The notes under the pieces: model-generated | Told to the model about the DNA's origin: nothing | What the model saw: only the letters and a program-made list of their open reading frames with translations | Database searches by the model: none | Program-made: the position numbers and the translations under genes | Origin: Bacteroidota bacterium | GTDB taxonomy: Bacteria; Bacteroidota; Bacteroidia; Bacteroidales; Porphyromonadaceae | Direction: 5' to 3' | DNA: 64,000 bases | Assembly: GCA_023395395.1 (NCBI GenBank) | Contig: JAEWZH010000014.1 | Coordinates: forward strand, 160,523 to 224,522 | Shown: one piece after another, positions 1-9,274 of the stretch | How positions within the stretch are numbered: position 1 is the first letter of the stretch | How the letters are laid out: every line of letters begins with the position of its first letter

Positions 1-223
1 TGTACCTCCCATCAGGAGCTGTGCTTCCAAAAGCTATACGATCCTGCTTCCCGTCCGAACTTCCACGCTCCGATAAGAGGAGCACGATAGCATTACTAAC
101 CGGTTCTTTGCTCTTGGCATCCAATACCAGCCCACTATACACCACAGACACAGACTCTTGGGCATATACTACAGGACAGCACAAGAACCAGCACAAGAGA
201 ATCAGAATGGACTCAAGCCGCAT
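1..223 (-). CDS. Carboxypeptidase-regulatory-like / TonB-receptor-type outer membrane protein (N-terminus only)
   Basis: The reading frame starts with ATG at 223 and runs off the left edge, so only about 74 residues are visible. They form a signal peptide with a hydrophobic, Cys-containing core ending in VYA-Q near residue 21, followed by a segment reading SGLVLDAKSKEPVSNAIVLL. That is the start of a CarboxypepD_reg-like beta-sandwich, as found at the N-terminus of many Bacteroidetes TonB-dependent receptors. It starts 3 bases after the stop of the GLPGLI gene, so the two are translationally close and surely one operon. GLPGLI proteins commonly sit beside such receptors. Whether the rest is a TonB barrel cannot be seen here. 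Confidence 0.6.
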   Translation of the reverse strand, partial: MRLESILILLCWFLCCPVVYAQESVSVVYSGLVLDAKSKEPVSNAIVLLLSERGSSDGKQDRIAFGSTAPDGRY

Positions 224-226
224 TAC

Positions 227-1057
227 CTACTCTTTGATTTTACGGAGAGGGTTGTAGTTTATAGGATCTGTCTTAGGCAAGTCTGATGTCTGCTGTCCAG
301 CAGCGGTTGCGGCAACATACTGTGCCATATTGTCATAGTACCTCTTCATTGCCTTGAGCACATCATTTCTACTGGCCTTGAAGTAGTCCCTCACACCGTA
401 TAATATAGGTGTAGAACGGTGCTCTATCTTATAGAGCTCAAAAGAGAAATCCCCTGTGCTATCTTCAGCAAGTACCACCACACCTGGAAGTCCTCTCAAT
501 AGCCAAGGACCATCCGGACGACTCTCTTTCTCAGAGTACCATACCACCCACTTTCTTCCATAGAGTGTAGTCGTCGCTTTGGAGCAAAGACGACCGGCTA
601 TCTCCTTTTGCTCATCTACCAACTGCCACTCAGGGAGTACGTCTTTCTCCTCCGTCAGGAAACGATCCATAAAGACCCTATCCGTAATGCTACGCTTCCC
701 AGTAGGATAATTAGTATAAAGAACCCACCGAACATCCCCTCTAAAATCCAGACTTCTGCGGAGCTCCATGCTTCTTTGAAGTAGTAGCTTTGTGTCCTGT
801 GGTTCATTATTAAAGGTAAGTGCTAGAGAGTCGCTCAAATAATTCTCCATAGATGAGAAGCGTTGGAGCTTATCGCCGACTTGCAGCACCATACGAGCCT
901 TTCCCTCCCGCTCTGCTTCATTAAAACTATATATGTAATAGTAAATCAATTTGGAGGTGTCAATTTGCGTGACCTCACTGTACACCATCTTCTTCTGGGC
1001 AAACGAGGGCATCCCCCCCACCATTAGAAACAATAAACCAACAAGTAACTTTTTCAT
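227..1057 (-). CDS. GLPGLI family secreted protein
   Basis: 276 residues with a clear Sec signal peptide (hydrophobic core, SFA-Q cleavage near residue 21). The family-naming motif is present as RGLPGVVV (GLPG at residues 189-192), followed by the usual beta-strand pattern. The family (Porph_ging / TIGR01200) is Bacteroidetes-specific, exported and without a defined function. It is often encoded with a TonB-dependent receptor, as here, where the downstream gene begins 3 bases after this stop. I see no lipobox cysteine, so it is probably periplasmic. No convincing TAnnTTTG promoter was found upstream. Confidence 0.85.
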   Translation of the reverse strand: MKKLLVGLLFLMVGGMPSFAQKKMVYSEVTQIDTSKLIYYYIYSFNEAEREGKARMVLQVGDKLQRFSSMENYLSDSLALTFNNEPQDTKLLLQRSMELRRSLDFRGDVRWVLYTNYPTGKRSITDRVFMDRFLTEEKDVLPEWQLVDEQKEIAGRLCSKATTTLYGRKWVVWYSEKESRPDGPWLLRGLPGVVVLAEDSTGDFSFELYKIEHRSTPILYGVRDYFKASRNDVLKAMKRYYDNMAQYVAATAAGQQTSDLPKTDPINYNPLRKIKE

Positions 1058-1191
1058 CGTACAACTATTGAGTTAGACAAGTATATAACCCAAACACATA
1101 CCCTTTCTGCTGCAATATACCAATTTATCCTCTACCTAAAATAACAGCGCAATAGATACAAGGGGAAACGAAACTCCCTAGCCGTAGTTTT

Positions 1192-1222
1192 TTTGACAAT
1201 TGACTGCAAATAGGTACATTTG
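1192..1222 (+). promoter_or_regulatory. Bacteroidetes-type promoter for the first acyl-CoA synthetase
   Basis: TTTG at 1192-1195 and TACATTTG at 1215-1222 are separated by 19 bp, matching the -33/-7 consensus of the Bacteroidetes primary sigma factor. The predicted start of transcription lies about 30 bases before the ATG at 1255. Confidence 0.75.
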
Positions 1223-1254
1223 TTCAATACGAACTTATTAAATAGGAATAGCGT

Positions 1255-2919
1255 ATGATTAAAGAGAATTTCGTAAAGATGTATGAGAAGGTATTCCAAG
1301 AGAATTGGACACTGCCTGCTTTTACCAACTATGAGGAGGCAAAGACCTTCACCGTAGCTGATGTGGCGCAATGGAGTGCCAAAGTACACTTAATCCTGGA
1401 GCACAATGGCATCAAGAAGGGGGATCACGTCGCCCTCATCGGGAAGGATTGTGCCGAATGGTGCATGATATGGATGGGCATCGTCACATACGGAGCCGTA
1501 GTCGTCCCCATTCTACCCGATTTTCATCGAAACGATATTCTTCACATACTCAATCACAGCGAGAGCAAACTGATACTTGCTGGGACTGAGCATCAAAATC
1601 TAATCACCAAGGAGGAGATCCCTAATACAGTAGGGGTATTTAGCATCAAAGACCTAAAACCTGTGGTGCATCTATGTGTCGCAGAGCGTGCAAGAGAGAC
1701 GGATGCCGAGGCTCTTTTCTGCAGTAAGTACACCAATGGATTTACTCGAGACGACATAGAATATCCTGAAATAGACAATAAGGAACTTATGGTCATCAGC
1801 TACACCTCAGGCACTGCAGGGTTTAGCAAAGGCGTGATGACCACTGCCAACAACCTCGCAGCCAACATCGTTTATGCCCTCACCCAAGAGATGCAAAAGC
1901 GCGGTGATAACCTCCTCTGCTTCCTCCCTAATGCACACTCCTATAGCTGCGCTTTCAACTTCCTATTGCCCCTACGTGTCGGTGCTCATGTCTATATCTT
2001 AGGGCAGAAGCCAACTCCCACAGTACTACTTAAAGCTCTCAAGGATGTACGCCCTCGCCTCATCCTCTCCGTCCCTCTCGTATTGGAGAAGATTTACAAA
2101 AGCGTGCTAGCTCCTCAACTCAATAGTACAAAGGTAAAAATAGCGCTCAGTACCCCTATCCTCAGACAGTCAGTACTCAAGAAGTTCCGTCAAGCACTCA
2201 TTGACGCTCTGGGTGGCAATGTCGATAGCTTTATCATCGGCGGCGCTGCACTCAATGGCGAAATATCAGACTTTTTATATAGCATCAAATTTCCCCTCAC
2301 TGTTGGGTATGGTATGACAGAGTGTGCGCCACTTGTTTCCTATTGCAAACCTAAAGACTATACCCCAGGCACATGCGGAAGGGTGCTTCACCTTATCGAG
2401 GAGCTCCGTATTGCCGATGCCCAAGAGATTGAAGGCAAGCGTGTGGGCGAGATACAAATCAAGGGTGAGAACGTATGCCTTGGATACTTCAAAAATGAAA
2501 AGGCGACAGCCGAGCTATTTACCGAGGATGGCTGGATGAAGAGTGGAGACCTCGGATACATCGAAAAGGACTTTGTATTCCTCAAAGGAAGGTCAAAAGC
2601 GATGCTACTCGGGCCAAATGGACAGAATATATACCCTGAAGAGATAGAAGCAAAGATTGCTATGCTCCCGTTTATGAACGAAGCGATAGTAGTCCAACGA
2701 GAGGGCAAGAAAAACGTCGCCATCGTCACCATCGATCGCATTGCACTAGAAAAGGCCGGACACAAAAAAGATAAGGCTATCGAGAAGGTACTCGAAGAGA
2801 ATAGACTGCTCCTCAATCAATCTATCTCCTCTTTTGCTCAAATCTCAGCCTTTGAGGTACTCGAAGGAGATTTCGAGAAGACCCCAAAGCAAAGCATAAA
2901 GCGCTATCTATACAGCTGA
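1255..2919 (+). CDS. AMP-binding acyl-CoA synthetase (long-chain fatty acid-CoA ligase type), copy 1
   Basis: 554 residues of the adenylate-forming (ANL) superfamily. The phosphate-binding motif SYTSGTAGFSKG lies at about residues 182-193 and the adenine-binding motif GYGMTE at 351-356. The motif around GDLGYIEKD and the C-terminal lysine-containing KTPKQSIKR are also present. Such enzymes activate fatty acids to acyl-AMP and then acyl-CoA in the cytosol, and the length and motif order fit FadD-like ligases. A close paralogue follows at 3289. The two align from the first residue (MIKENFV versus MISENFV) to the last (KRYLY), which points to a tandem duplication. Acyl chain length cannot be told from sequence. 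Confidence 0.85.
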   Translation: MIKENFVKMYEKVFQENWTLPAFTNYEEAKTFTVADVAQWSAKVHLILEHNGIKKGDHVALIGKDCAEWCMIWMGIVTYGAVVVPILPDFHRNDILHILNHSESKLILAGTEHQNLITKEEIPNTVGVFSIKDLKPVVHLCVAERARETDAEALFCSKYTNGFTRDDIEYPEIDNKELMVISYTSGTAGFSKGVMTTANNLAANIVYALTQEMQKRGDNLLCFLPNAHSYSCAFNFLLPLRVGAHVYILGQKPTPTVLLKALKDVRPRLILSVPLVLEKIYKSVLAPQLNSTKVKIALSTPILRQSVLKKFRQALIDALGGNVDSFIIGGAALNGEISDFLYSIKFPLTVGYGMTECAPLVSYCKPKDYTPGTCGRVLHLIEELRIADAQEIEGKRVGEIQIKGENVCLGYFKNEKATAELFTEDGWMKSGDLGYIEKDFVFLKGRSKAMLLGPNGQNIYPEEIEAKIAMLPFMNEAIVVQREGKKNVAIVTIDRIALEKAGHKKDKAIEKVLEENRLLLNQSISSFAQISAFEVLEGDFEKTPKQSIKRYLYS

Positions 2920-3221
2920 CAATACGGCTACGACATCCGTAGTACAACATTCATCACAAGGGCTATGCAGCGACAGCACCGAGCTGCGTAGCCCTTTTAG
3001 TGTACCAAACAGCGGCAACTCGGTCTGCAAAAGCTTGGAAAAAACCTACTACGCTACATAAAGTCCTTGTAGAGTGTTTCAATACTTTGTATTCGAGACA
3101 TCCTTCCAAGGACTCTCCATGAGCCCCTACTTCCAACCAACATATACTTGCCCGACATCCCATATACCTCGAGCTCGTTTTTCCTCTACATATCAGTCTT
3201 CGGCTGATAGCAAGATTAGGT
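2920..3221. other. Intergenic gap between the two synthetase paralogues
   Basis: About 300 bases without a convincing gene. It contains the terminator of the first synthetase (2960-2998), then CT-rich sequence with short inverted repeats (AGTCCTTG near 3062 and CAAGGACT near 3107). The promoter of the second synthetase begins at the end of the gap. I looked for the 22-bp periodicity found in other gaps and did not see a clear case here. Confidence 0.5.
2960..2998 (+). terminator. Rho-independent terminator after acyl-CoA synthetase copy 1
   Basis: GGGCTATGCAG (2960-2970) pairs with CTGCGTAGCCC (2984-2994) with one G-U pair, followed by TTTT. Confidence 0.8.
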
Positions 3222-3253
3222 TTTGGTGATTTGCTATATTCTTGATACATTTG
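3222..3253 (+). promoter_or_regulatory. Bacteroidetes-type promoter for the second acyl-CoA synthetase
   Basis: TTTG (3222-3225), a 20-bp spacer, and TACATTTG (3246-3253). It decides the start of the following gene: an upstream in-frame ATG at 3223 lies inside the promoter, so translation must begin at 3289. Confidence 0.8.
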
Positions 3254-3288
3254 CACATAATTTCAAATTTTGTGCATTGCATATTTCT

Positions 3289-4950
3289 ATGATATCTGAA
3301 AATTTTGTCCAATTTATGGGCAGTAAGTACCAAGAGCATTGGGAACTTCCTGTATTTAGCAACTACGAAGAAAAGAAAGGCTATACTTATGCTGAGATGG
3401 CACAGTGGATAGCAAAAGTGCATTTGATATTGAGGCATAATCAAGTAGTGAAAGGTGACAAGGTCGCCCTCATCGGAAAAGACTCTGCGGAGTGGTGTAT
3501 GACTTGGATGGGGGTGGTCACTTACGGAGCTGTAATTGTGCCGATTCTCCCCCAGTTTCACACGGATGATATTCAGCATATCATCGCTCATAGCGAGAGT
3601 AAGTTGGTATTTGCCGGTGCTGAGCATGAGCAGTCTTTGTCGCTCGAGGCGCACCCTCTGGTGACCGGAGTATTTAGAATCAAGAGCCTAAAACCAATTG
3701 AAGAATTGTGCTCCAGCCCATTAGCAAAGACGACGGATGGGGAGCTTCTATTCTTAGAAAAATACCCCAATGGATTTACAAAGGCAGATGTACAGTACCC
3801 CGAGGTGAGCAACGAAGAAATTGCACTCATCAGCTATACTTCTGGCACATCAGGATTTAGCAAGGGTGTGATGGCAACAGCCAACAATCTGATTGCCAAT
3901 GTACAGTTTGGAATTGACTCCAAATTAGTTGCAAGAGGTGATAAGATGCTTTGCTTCCTCCCCAATGCTCATGCCTACAGCTGTGCCTTCAACTTTTTGC
4001 TTCCACAAGCAGAGGGGGCACATGTATATATTCTTGACTCCAAGCCCACCCCACAAATACTCAGCAAAAGCTTGAAGGATGTAAAACCAAAACTTATCCT
4101 CTCGGTACCTTTGATTTTGGAAAAAATCTACAAGAGCGTACTGCAACCCAAACTCAATGACTCCAAAATCAAGATTGCGCTTAGCCTCCCAATCATAAGA
4201 GGCAAGGTGAAGCAACGCTTCTGTCAATCACTGATTGATGCTCTTGGGGGTAATGTAGGCGAATTTATCGTGGGTGGAGCGGCGCTGAATAGCGAGGTTG
4301 AAACGTTTCTACTGAGCATCGGCTTTCCTGTCACAGTAGGCTATGGAATGACCGAGTGCTCTCCGATTATTTCCTATTCCAACCACAAGATTTTTAAGCG
4401 ACAGTCATCAGGGCATATCCTGCACAAGATTGAGCAAGTCCGCATCGCCAATGCTCAGGAAATAGATGGCAAAATGGTGGGTGAAGTCCAGGTAATCGGG
4501 GAAAATGTGTGTAAGGGTTACTACAAAAATCCTGAGGCAACCAGCGACCTTTTTACAGAGGATGGATGGATGCACACTGGAGATCTCGGGTACATTGAGG
4601 ATGATCGTATTTTTCTAAAAGGGCGCTCCAAGGCAATGCTTTTAGGGCCTGACGGTCAAAACATCTACCCTGAGGAAATCGAAGCGAAGCTAGCAATGCA
4701 ACCTTTTGTGAATGATGCTATCGTGGTACAGCGCGACAAAAAGATTGTCGCCATACTTGCTGTAGACAAAGATGGACTGAAAAAAGCAGGGTATACGAGC
4801 GAGGAGCAGATACGAGAGGTAATGAACAACAATCGAATAGCTGTCAATCAAGCAATTGCTGTATTTGCACAAATCAATACAGTGGAGGTGCTAGAGGGAG
4901 AGTTTGAGAAAACGCCTAAGCAGAGTATCAAACGCTATCTGTACAAGTAA
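3289..4950 (+). CDS. AMP-binding acyl-CoA synthetase, copy 2
   Basis: 553 residues from the ATG at 3289. The frame is open further upstream, but the promoter overlaps that region and copy 1 aligns from this methionine. The phosphate-binding motif (SYTSGTSGFSKG), GYGMTE, the GDLGYIEDD hinge region and the C-terminal KTPKQSIKR are all intact, so both copies look active. It should perform the same ATP-dependent acyl activation in the cytosol. The copies differ mainly in the middle linker and at scattered positions, which may mean a change in acyl preference. This gene has its own promoter and terminator, so the two can be regulated independently. Confidence 0.85.
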   Translation: MISENFVQFMGSKYQEHWELPVFSNYEEKKGYTYAEMAQWIAKVHLILRHNQVVKGDKVALIGKDSAEWCMTWMGVVTYGAVIVPILPQFHTDDIQHIIAHSESKLVFAGAEHEQSLSLEAHPLVTGVFRIKSLKPIEELCSSPLAKTTDGELLFLEKYPNGFTKADVQYPEVSNEEIALISYTSGTSGFSKGVMATANNLIANVQFGIDSKLVARGDKMLCFLPNAHAYSCAFNFLLPQAEGAHVYILDSKPTPQILSKSLKDVKPKLILSVPLILEKIYKSVLQPKLNDSKIKIALSLPIIRGKVKQRFCQSLIDALGGNVGEFIVGGAALNSEVETFLLSIGFPVTVGYGMTECSPIISYSNHKIFKRQSSGHILHKIEQVRIANAQEIDGKMVGEVQVIGENVCKGYYKNPEATSDLFTEDGWMHTGDLGYIEDDRIFLKGRSKAMLLGPDGQNIYPEEIEAKLAMQPFVNDAIVVQRDKKIVAILAVDKDGLKKAGYTSEEQIREVMNNNRIAVNQAIAVFAQINTVEVLEGEFEKTPKQSIKRYLYK

Positions 4951-4975
4951 ATAGAAATACAACACAAAGAAAATA

Positions 4976-5017
4976 AGTGCCCATGTCAGACCTAGCGTCT
5001 GGCATGGGCACTGTTTT
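4976..5017. terminator. Terminator between convergent genes
   Basis: A 16-bp stem, AGTGCCCATGTCAGAC (4976-4991) with GTCTGGCATGGGCACT (4997-5012), one G-U pair, 5-base loop, then GTTTT. It lies between the convergent synthetase and GIN-domain genes. The T-tract favours the + strand. Confidence 0.8.
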
Positions 5018-5038
5018 GATGGCTAGACAAGTGGTAAT

Positions 5039-5800
5039 TTAACGAATTTTAGAGCCTCCAGAAGCACTTCGTTTCTCAAATTTTTGAGCGGGAACATTGA
5101 TACTACTCGCTCCAGAGGCTTCGAGTGAAGCAATATCAATAATAGCATCTTCTGCATCCAGGCCGGAGGCACCCGAAACATCTGCTACAAGGCGCTCTAT
5201 CTTGCCTTCTAGTTGCACCTTGCTTGCTCCTGTAACATCAGCACTTAGAGCCTTTGTAAATGAGGTATCGATATCTGCCCTGGAAGCCCCTGACACATCC
5301 AAAATGACACGCTCTGCTGAACCATCGAAGTCCAATTTGCTCGCACCTGTAATATCAGCACTAAGAGATTGCAGCTGCCCCTCAAGCGTAACCTTACTGG
5401 CTCCTGAGGCATCAACTATACGCAGAGCTAGCTGCTGATTACTCTTGAGCTCAACCTCCGAGGCACCTGTCACATCAATGGTCGTAATCTTCCTTATATC
5501 TGTGACGTAGAGCTTGATTTTGATTTTACCTTGGGAAAATAGGTTAAATCCTTTTTGATTCCGATTCAAGACAAGTTTATCCCCATTATCCGTGTACCTA
5601 AAGTGTTTCATCGCCCTTGAGCTTGCCTCCACTTCCATCATATTCCGATTAGAGGAAATTACTTCCACCTCAATTGCATTGCTCACGGTAATCTGCCGAG
5701 GAGAGCCATTCAAATCAATGTTTTTCTTCTCATTTCCAGCAGATACATTCACAATCCCGAGTAGCAGAGCTACCAATACCATCCAAATTCTCTTATTCAT
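5039..5800 (-). CDS. GIN-domain (DUF2807) exported beta-helix-like protein
   Basis: 253 residues with a signal peptide (cleavage near VSA-G, residue 22). The body has about eight copies of a D(V/I)(T/S)GAS-type motif spaced roughly 18-22 residues apart, each followed by an alternating hydrophobic strand. This is the hallmark of the putative auto-transporter adhesin head GIN domain (DUF2807), which folds as a repetitive right-handed beta-helix. Family members are secreted or envelope-attached and their role is not established; the adhesin name is only a prediction. There is no lipobox and no C-terminal sorting domain. It is monocistronic, transcribed away from the neighbouring beta-mannosidase. 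Confidence 0.8.
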   Translation of the reverse strand: MNKRIWMVLVALLLGIVNVSAGNEKKNIDLNGSPRQITVSNAIEVEVISSNRNMMEVEASSRAMKHFRYTDNGDKLVLNRNQKGFNLFSQGKIKIKLYVTDIRKITTIDVTGASEVELKSNQQLALRIVDASGASKVTLEGQLQSLSADITGASKLDFDGSAERVILDVSGASRADIDTSFTKALSADVTGASKVQLEGKIERLVADVSGASGLDAEDAIIDIASLEASGASSINVPAQKFEKRSASGGSKIR

Positions 5801-5842
5801 AATCAGTCCTAATTAAAAGGTCGGCAACTTTGCCTTCCGATG

Positions 5843-5873
5843 GCAAGATACAAACTTTTTAGTAGTTTGCAAA
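5843..5873 (-). promoter_or_regulatory. Probable promoter of the GIN-domain gene
   Basis: On the minus strand TTTG (5873-5870) is followed after 19 bp by TATCTTGC (5850-5843), an imperfect -7 element, about 45 bases before the ATG. Confidence 0.45.
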
Positions 5874-5932
5874 ACAAACTACCATATATTTTAATCGGCC
5901 CCCTATTTATAGTACGATCTACACATTTTTAT

Positions 5933-5940
5933 TACCTTTG
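5933..5940 (+). promoter_or_regulatory. -7 element for the beta-mannosidase gene
   Basis: TACCTTTG matches TAnnTTTG and sits 33 bases before the ATG at 5974. No good TTTG is found at the -33 position (nearest TTTA, 23 bp away). Confidence 0.5.
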
Positions 5941-5973
5941 TGAATATAGGCGGATTCGCCTTATTTTTAGGGG

Positions 5974-8529
5974 ATGAAAAGGATATTGATGACTCAATCA
6001 AGGTGGCTTCTTGCCACCCTACTTATGATAGTTCCAGTGCTCATTCAAGCACAGATAAAGATACAGGAGCTTCGTCACTTCACTCTACAGATGGAGGGCG
6101 ACACCACCACCTATCAGGCAAATCTACCTGGGACTGTCCAAGGCACGCTTATAGAGGCAGGGGTACTGCCACACCACTTCATCGGAAGTAATGAGGACTC
6201 CGTCCAGTGGGTAAGTGACAATAACTGGCTCTACACGACCTCTTTTTATGTGGATAGTACCGAACTCTCTCAGCACGAACATTACCAACTGACCCTCGAT
6301 GGGGTAGACACCTTTGCTGAAGTTTATATCAATGGGGCACAAGTCTGGAGTGTCGATAACTTTTTCGCGAAGCACCATATCTCTGTAGCAAAATACTTGC
6401 AAGCGGGAGAAAATAGACTAGTGATCAGGCTTCTTTCGCCCACTCGGAAGGCACATGTCATGTATCTGTCCAATGGGTTTATGTACCCTGCGGATAACGA
6501 TCGCGCTGATGTCAAGTATAGTCCGTTTGTGCGCACTGCTCCTTATCATTATGGTTGGGATTGGGGACCACGGATGATCTCAATGGGGGTGATGCACCCA
6601 ATTACGCTCTCCCCCATTCCTATGCACGACCTTGGAGTGCCTTACATAAGAAGCGCGATAGACTGGGGGGAGGATGGTGTAGCCCGACAAGCTGCTGTAA
6701 TCATCGACAGCAATACAGAAAAACCACATACAATCAAGGTAATAGATCCACTCGGTCGTGAGATAAAACAAAGAGAGGGAGGCAATTTCTTGGTGCAAAA
6801 CCCGATGCTTTGGCAACCCAATGGCTGGGGCGAGCAGCACTTGTACCGACTGATTAGAGAAGTAGAGATTGAAGGTTACTTGGTAAGCGATACGACCCAA
6901 TTCGGCATTCGTGAGATTCGGCTTGACCTTAGCAAGGATAGCATCGGGCAAGCCTTTTCATTTATAGTCAATAACAGACCTTTCTACGCCAAGGGAGCGA
7001 ACTATCTCCCCCACGATAGAAGATTTGGGGGAGGGGGCAGATCGCTAGAGGATGTATTTGAGCAGGATATTCTTCCTCTGCATTTCAATATGCTACGGTT
7101 ATGGGGTGGAGGCATCTACGAGACCGAAGAATTTTACAAACTCGCTGATAAATACGGCATCTTGATATGGCAAGATCTCCCTTTTGCTTGCACCGCCTAC
7201 CCCAATCATTCAGATTTCAGGAGGTCGGTCTCAAAAGAGCTAGGCGACCAGATGGGTCGTATCCGCAACCATCCTTCGCTAGCGCTCATCTGCGGGAACA
7301 ACGAAGTGCGCGAAGGGCTAAAGCACTGGGGATGGAAACAGAAATATGGTTACACCGATAAGCAATACGCCCAGATGCTTAGGGATTACGATGACTTCTT
7401 CAAAAAGTTTATCCCTGCCGAATTGGATAGAATCGTACCGCACGTAGCATATATCGATGGTTCGCCACTCAGCTCAAATTGGGGTATCCCTGAGAGTTTC
7501 TTTAGCGGAGATGCCCACAATTGGCGCGTATGGTTTGGAGGGAAAGACTTTACTGAATTCGACATCCACCCGGGGCGCTTTGCCAGTGAATATGGTTTTC
7601 AAGCCTTTCCTGAGATGAAAACCATCCAAAGTTTTGCACCTGGTTATGACCTAGACACCCTTACCATCCACAGTCCGATACTCAAGAATAGACAAAGGTC
7701 ATTTATCGGCAATCAACGGATTACCGACTATATGGAGCGTGACTATCCTGTACCCACTGCGTTTTCGGACTACATCTATGTTGGGCAGCTACTCCAAGGA
7801 CACGGGGTAGCCTATGCCATCAGAGCCATTCGCCGAGCCTTCCCACTCAATATGGGCTCTCTCTATTGGCAGCTCAATGACGTCTGGCCTACCGTTAGCT
7901 GGTCGAGCGTAGACTATTGGGGCAATCACAAAGCACTTCATTACTATGTACGAGAAGCTTATGCCCCATATATCATAGACATTGTAGAGCGAGGAGAGGA
8001 TCTGGAGCTATGGGTTGCTTCAGACAAAATGACCAATCACTCTACTCCATTTAGGGTATCTGTCAAGGGCTATGACTACCATGGCCAAGAGCTCGGGAGC
8101 AATGACTTTTCTTTTATTCCTACTGGAGCGCCCTTTAGCCAGATGATTGCTCGGCTTGTCGATGCTGTCCCCCCTCAAAGGCAGATGTACCTCGAGCTCA
8201 CGCTTAAAGATAAGAAAGGGCAAATACTGGCTAGCCAAATCTACTATCCTAGCAAACCAAAAGAGATGGTGTTGGAAATAATTACACCAAAGCTATCTGC
8301 CAAAGCAGCCCAAGGTAAATTAGTCGTAACCCTAGAGAGCAAATATCTCATCAAGGACTTATTTATTGAGACGCCTTGGCAAGGAGCGCAATACAGCGAC
8401 AATTTCTTTGATCTTCTCCCCAATCGTCCACGTACAATCGTGATTTCTCATCCCGACATTACGAGTACAACAAAACTTGAAGTGCTCAAGCTCACTAGTC
8501 TCAACGACATCCTCAATAAATATAAGTAA
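5974..8529 (+). CDS. Beta-mannosidase, glycoside hydrolase family 2
   Basis: 851 residues with an N-terminal signal peptide (cleavage near IQA-Q). The order is a sugar-binding jelly-roll domain, an immunoglobulin-like domain, a TIM barrel and C-terminal beta domains, the usual length for GH2 beta-mannosidases. Signature segments are KGANYLPHD, LRLWGGGIYE and the acid/base motif GNNEV (Glu444). The nucleophile motif FASEYGFQ gives Glu539. It hydrolyses terminal non-reducing beta-D-mannose, probably in the periplasm on N-glycan or mannan fragments. The cutC start codon lies 1 base after its stop, so this gene heads a four-gene run. No other glycan-degrading genes are nearby, so it is not a typical PUL. 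Confidence 0.88.
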   Translation: MKRILMTQSRWLLATLLMIVPVLIQAQIKIQELRHFTLQMEGDTTTYQANLPGTVQGTLIEAGVLPHHFIGSNEDSVQWVSDNNWLYTTSFYVDSTELSQHEHYQLTLDGVDTFAEVYINGAQVWSVDNFFAKHHISVAKYLQAGENRLVIRLLSPTRKAHVMYLSNGFMYPADNDRADVKYSPFVRTAPYHYGWDWGPRMISMGVMHPITLSPIPMHDLGVPYIRSAIDWGEDGVARQAAVIIDSNTEKPHTIKVIDPLGREIKQREGGNFLVQNPMLWQPNGWGEQHLYRLIREVEIEGYLVSDTTQFGIREIRLDLSKDSIGQAFSFIVNNRPFYAKGANYLPHDRRFGGGGRSLEDVFEQDILPLHFNMLRLWGGGIYETEEFYKLADKYGILIWQDLPFACTAYPNHSDFRRSVSKELGDQMGRIRNHPSLALICGNNEVREGLKHWGWKQKYGYTDKQYAQMLRDYDDFFKKFIPAELDRIVPHVAYIDGSPLSSNWGIPESFFSGDAHNWRVWFGGKDFTEFDIHPGRFASEYGFQAFPEMKTIQSFAPGYDLDTLTIHSPILKNRQRSFIGNQRITDYMERDYPVPTAFSDYIYVGQLLQGHGVAYAIRAIRRAFPLNMGSLYWQLNDVWPTVSWSSVDYWGNHKALHYYVREAYAPYIIDIVERGEDLELWVASDKMTNHSTPFRVSVKGYDYHGQELGSNDFSFIPTGAPFSQMIARLVDAVPPQRQMYLELTLKDKKGQILASQIYYPSKPKEMVLEIITPKLSAKAAQGKLVVTLESKYLIKDLFIETPWQGAQYSDNFFDLLPNRPRTIVISHPDITSTTKLEVLKLTSLNDILNKYK

Positions 8530-8530
8530 T

Positions 8531-9274
8531 ATGATTACGATAGAAGTCTGTATCAACTCGGTGGCATCTGCCATAGCAGCAGAAGCAGGTGGTGCCCACC
8601 GTGTAGAGCTATGTGCTGCTCTGCCGGAAGGTGGTACAACCCCCTCGTTTGGCACTGTTAAAAAAGCTCTGAAACTCGTCCAAATACCTATTTTCCCTAT
8701 CATACGTCCACGCAGTGGCGACTTCATCTACAATGAAGTAGAACTAGATCTGATGATTGAGGATATAAAGGCGTTTTGCGAATTAGGTGCCCATGGATTT
8801 TCATTTGGTGTATTAGACACAAATGGGCGACTGGACAAAGATGCAAACGCACGACTTATCGAGACCTGTCAAGGTAAACCAACCACACTCCACAGAGCAT
8901 TTGATCGCACATGCGACCTGGAAAAGGAACTAGAAGTAGCCATCGAATTGGGCTTCAATCGCATCCTCACTTCTGGAGGAGAAATATCTGCGCCAAGGGG
9001 GACCGATATGCTAGCGAAACTTGTAGCACAGGCTGGCGATAGGATATCTATCATGGCAGGGGCTGGGATACGCCCGGAGAATGTCCGTGAACTAGTGATG
9101 AATACAGGGGTAAGAGAAGTCCACGGCACCTTTCAGAGTGAAGAAGCCAGCCGCACCATCTACAAAAGGGCAGCCTTTCCGACCCACTACACGGAGGTGA
9201 TAGGTGAATTCTCTTCCATGAAATCAGACACAGGAAAGATCCGTGCAGTACTTCAAAGTCTATCCAATCTATGA
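8531..9274 (+). CDS. cutC: CutC family protein (copper homeostasis-associated)
   Basis: 247 residues from the ATG at 8531. Earlier in-frame codons lie inside the mannosidase gene and do not match the family. It shows the CutC N-terminus (IEVCINSVASA, AGGAHRVELCA), the conserved IRPRSGDF and the barrel strand ending GGE. It is a cytosolic TIM-barrel protein. The link to copper tolerance comes from E. coli and is disputed, so the biochemical role is open. It overlaps comB by ATGA (9271-9274) and follows the mannosidase after one base. Confidence 0.85.
   Translation: MITIEVCINSVASAIAAEAGGAHRVELCAALPEGGTTPSFGTVKKALKLVQIPIFPIIRPRSGDFIYNEVELDLMIEDIKAFCELGAHGFSFGVLDTNGRLDKDANARLIETCQGKPTTLHRAFDRTCDLEKELEVAIELGFNRILTSGGEISAPRGTDMLAKLVAQAGDRISIMAGAGIRPENVRELVMNTGVREVHGTFQSEEASRTIYKRAAFPTHYTEVIGEFSSMKSDTGKIRAVLQSLSNL

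Noticed and set aside
2388..2816. Long minus-strand reading frame inside synthetase copy 1
   Set aside because: Ser/Phe/Ile-rich antisense shadow of a well-supported gene, with no family similarity.
3061..3185. Fourth or fifth member of the 22-bp array family in the synthetase gap
   Set aside because: Only short TTCC-like steps recur at about 27 bases; no conserved core or exact period.
3193..3654. Minus-strand reading frame of 153 codons at the start of synthetase copy 2
   Set aside because: Overlaps the promoter and first third of a real gene; composition typical of antisense.
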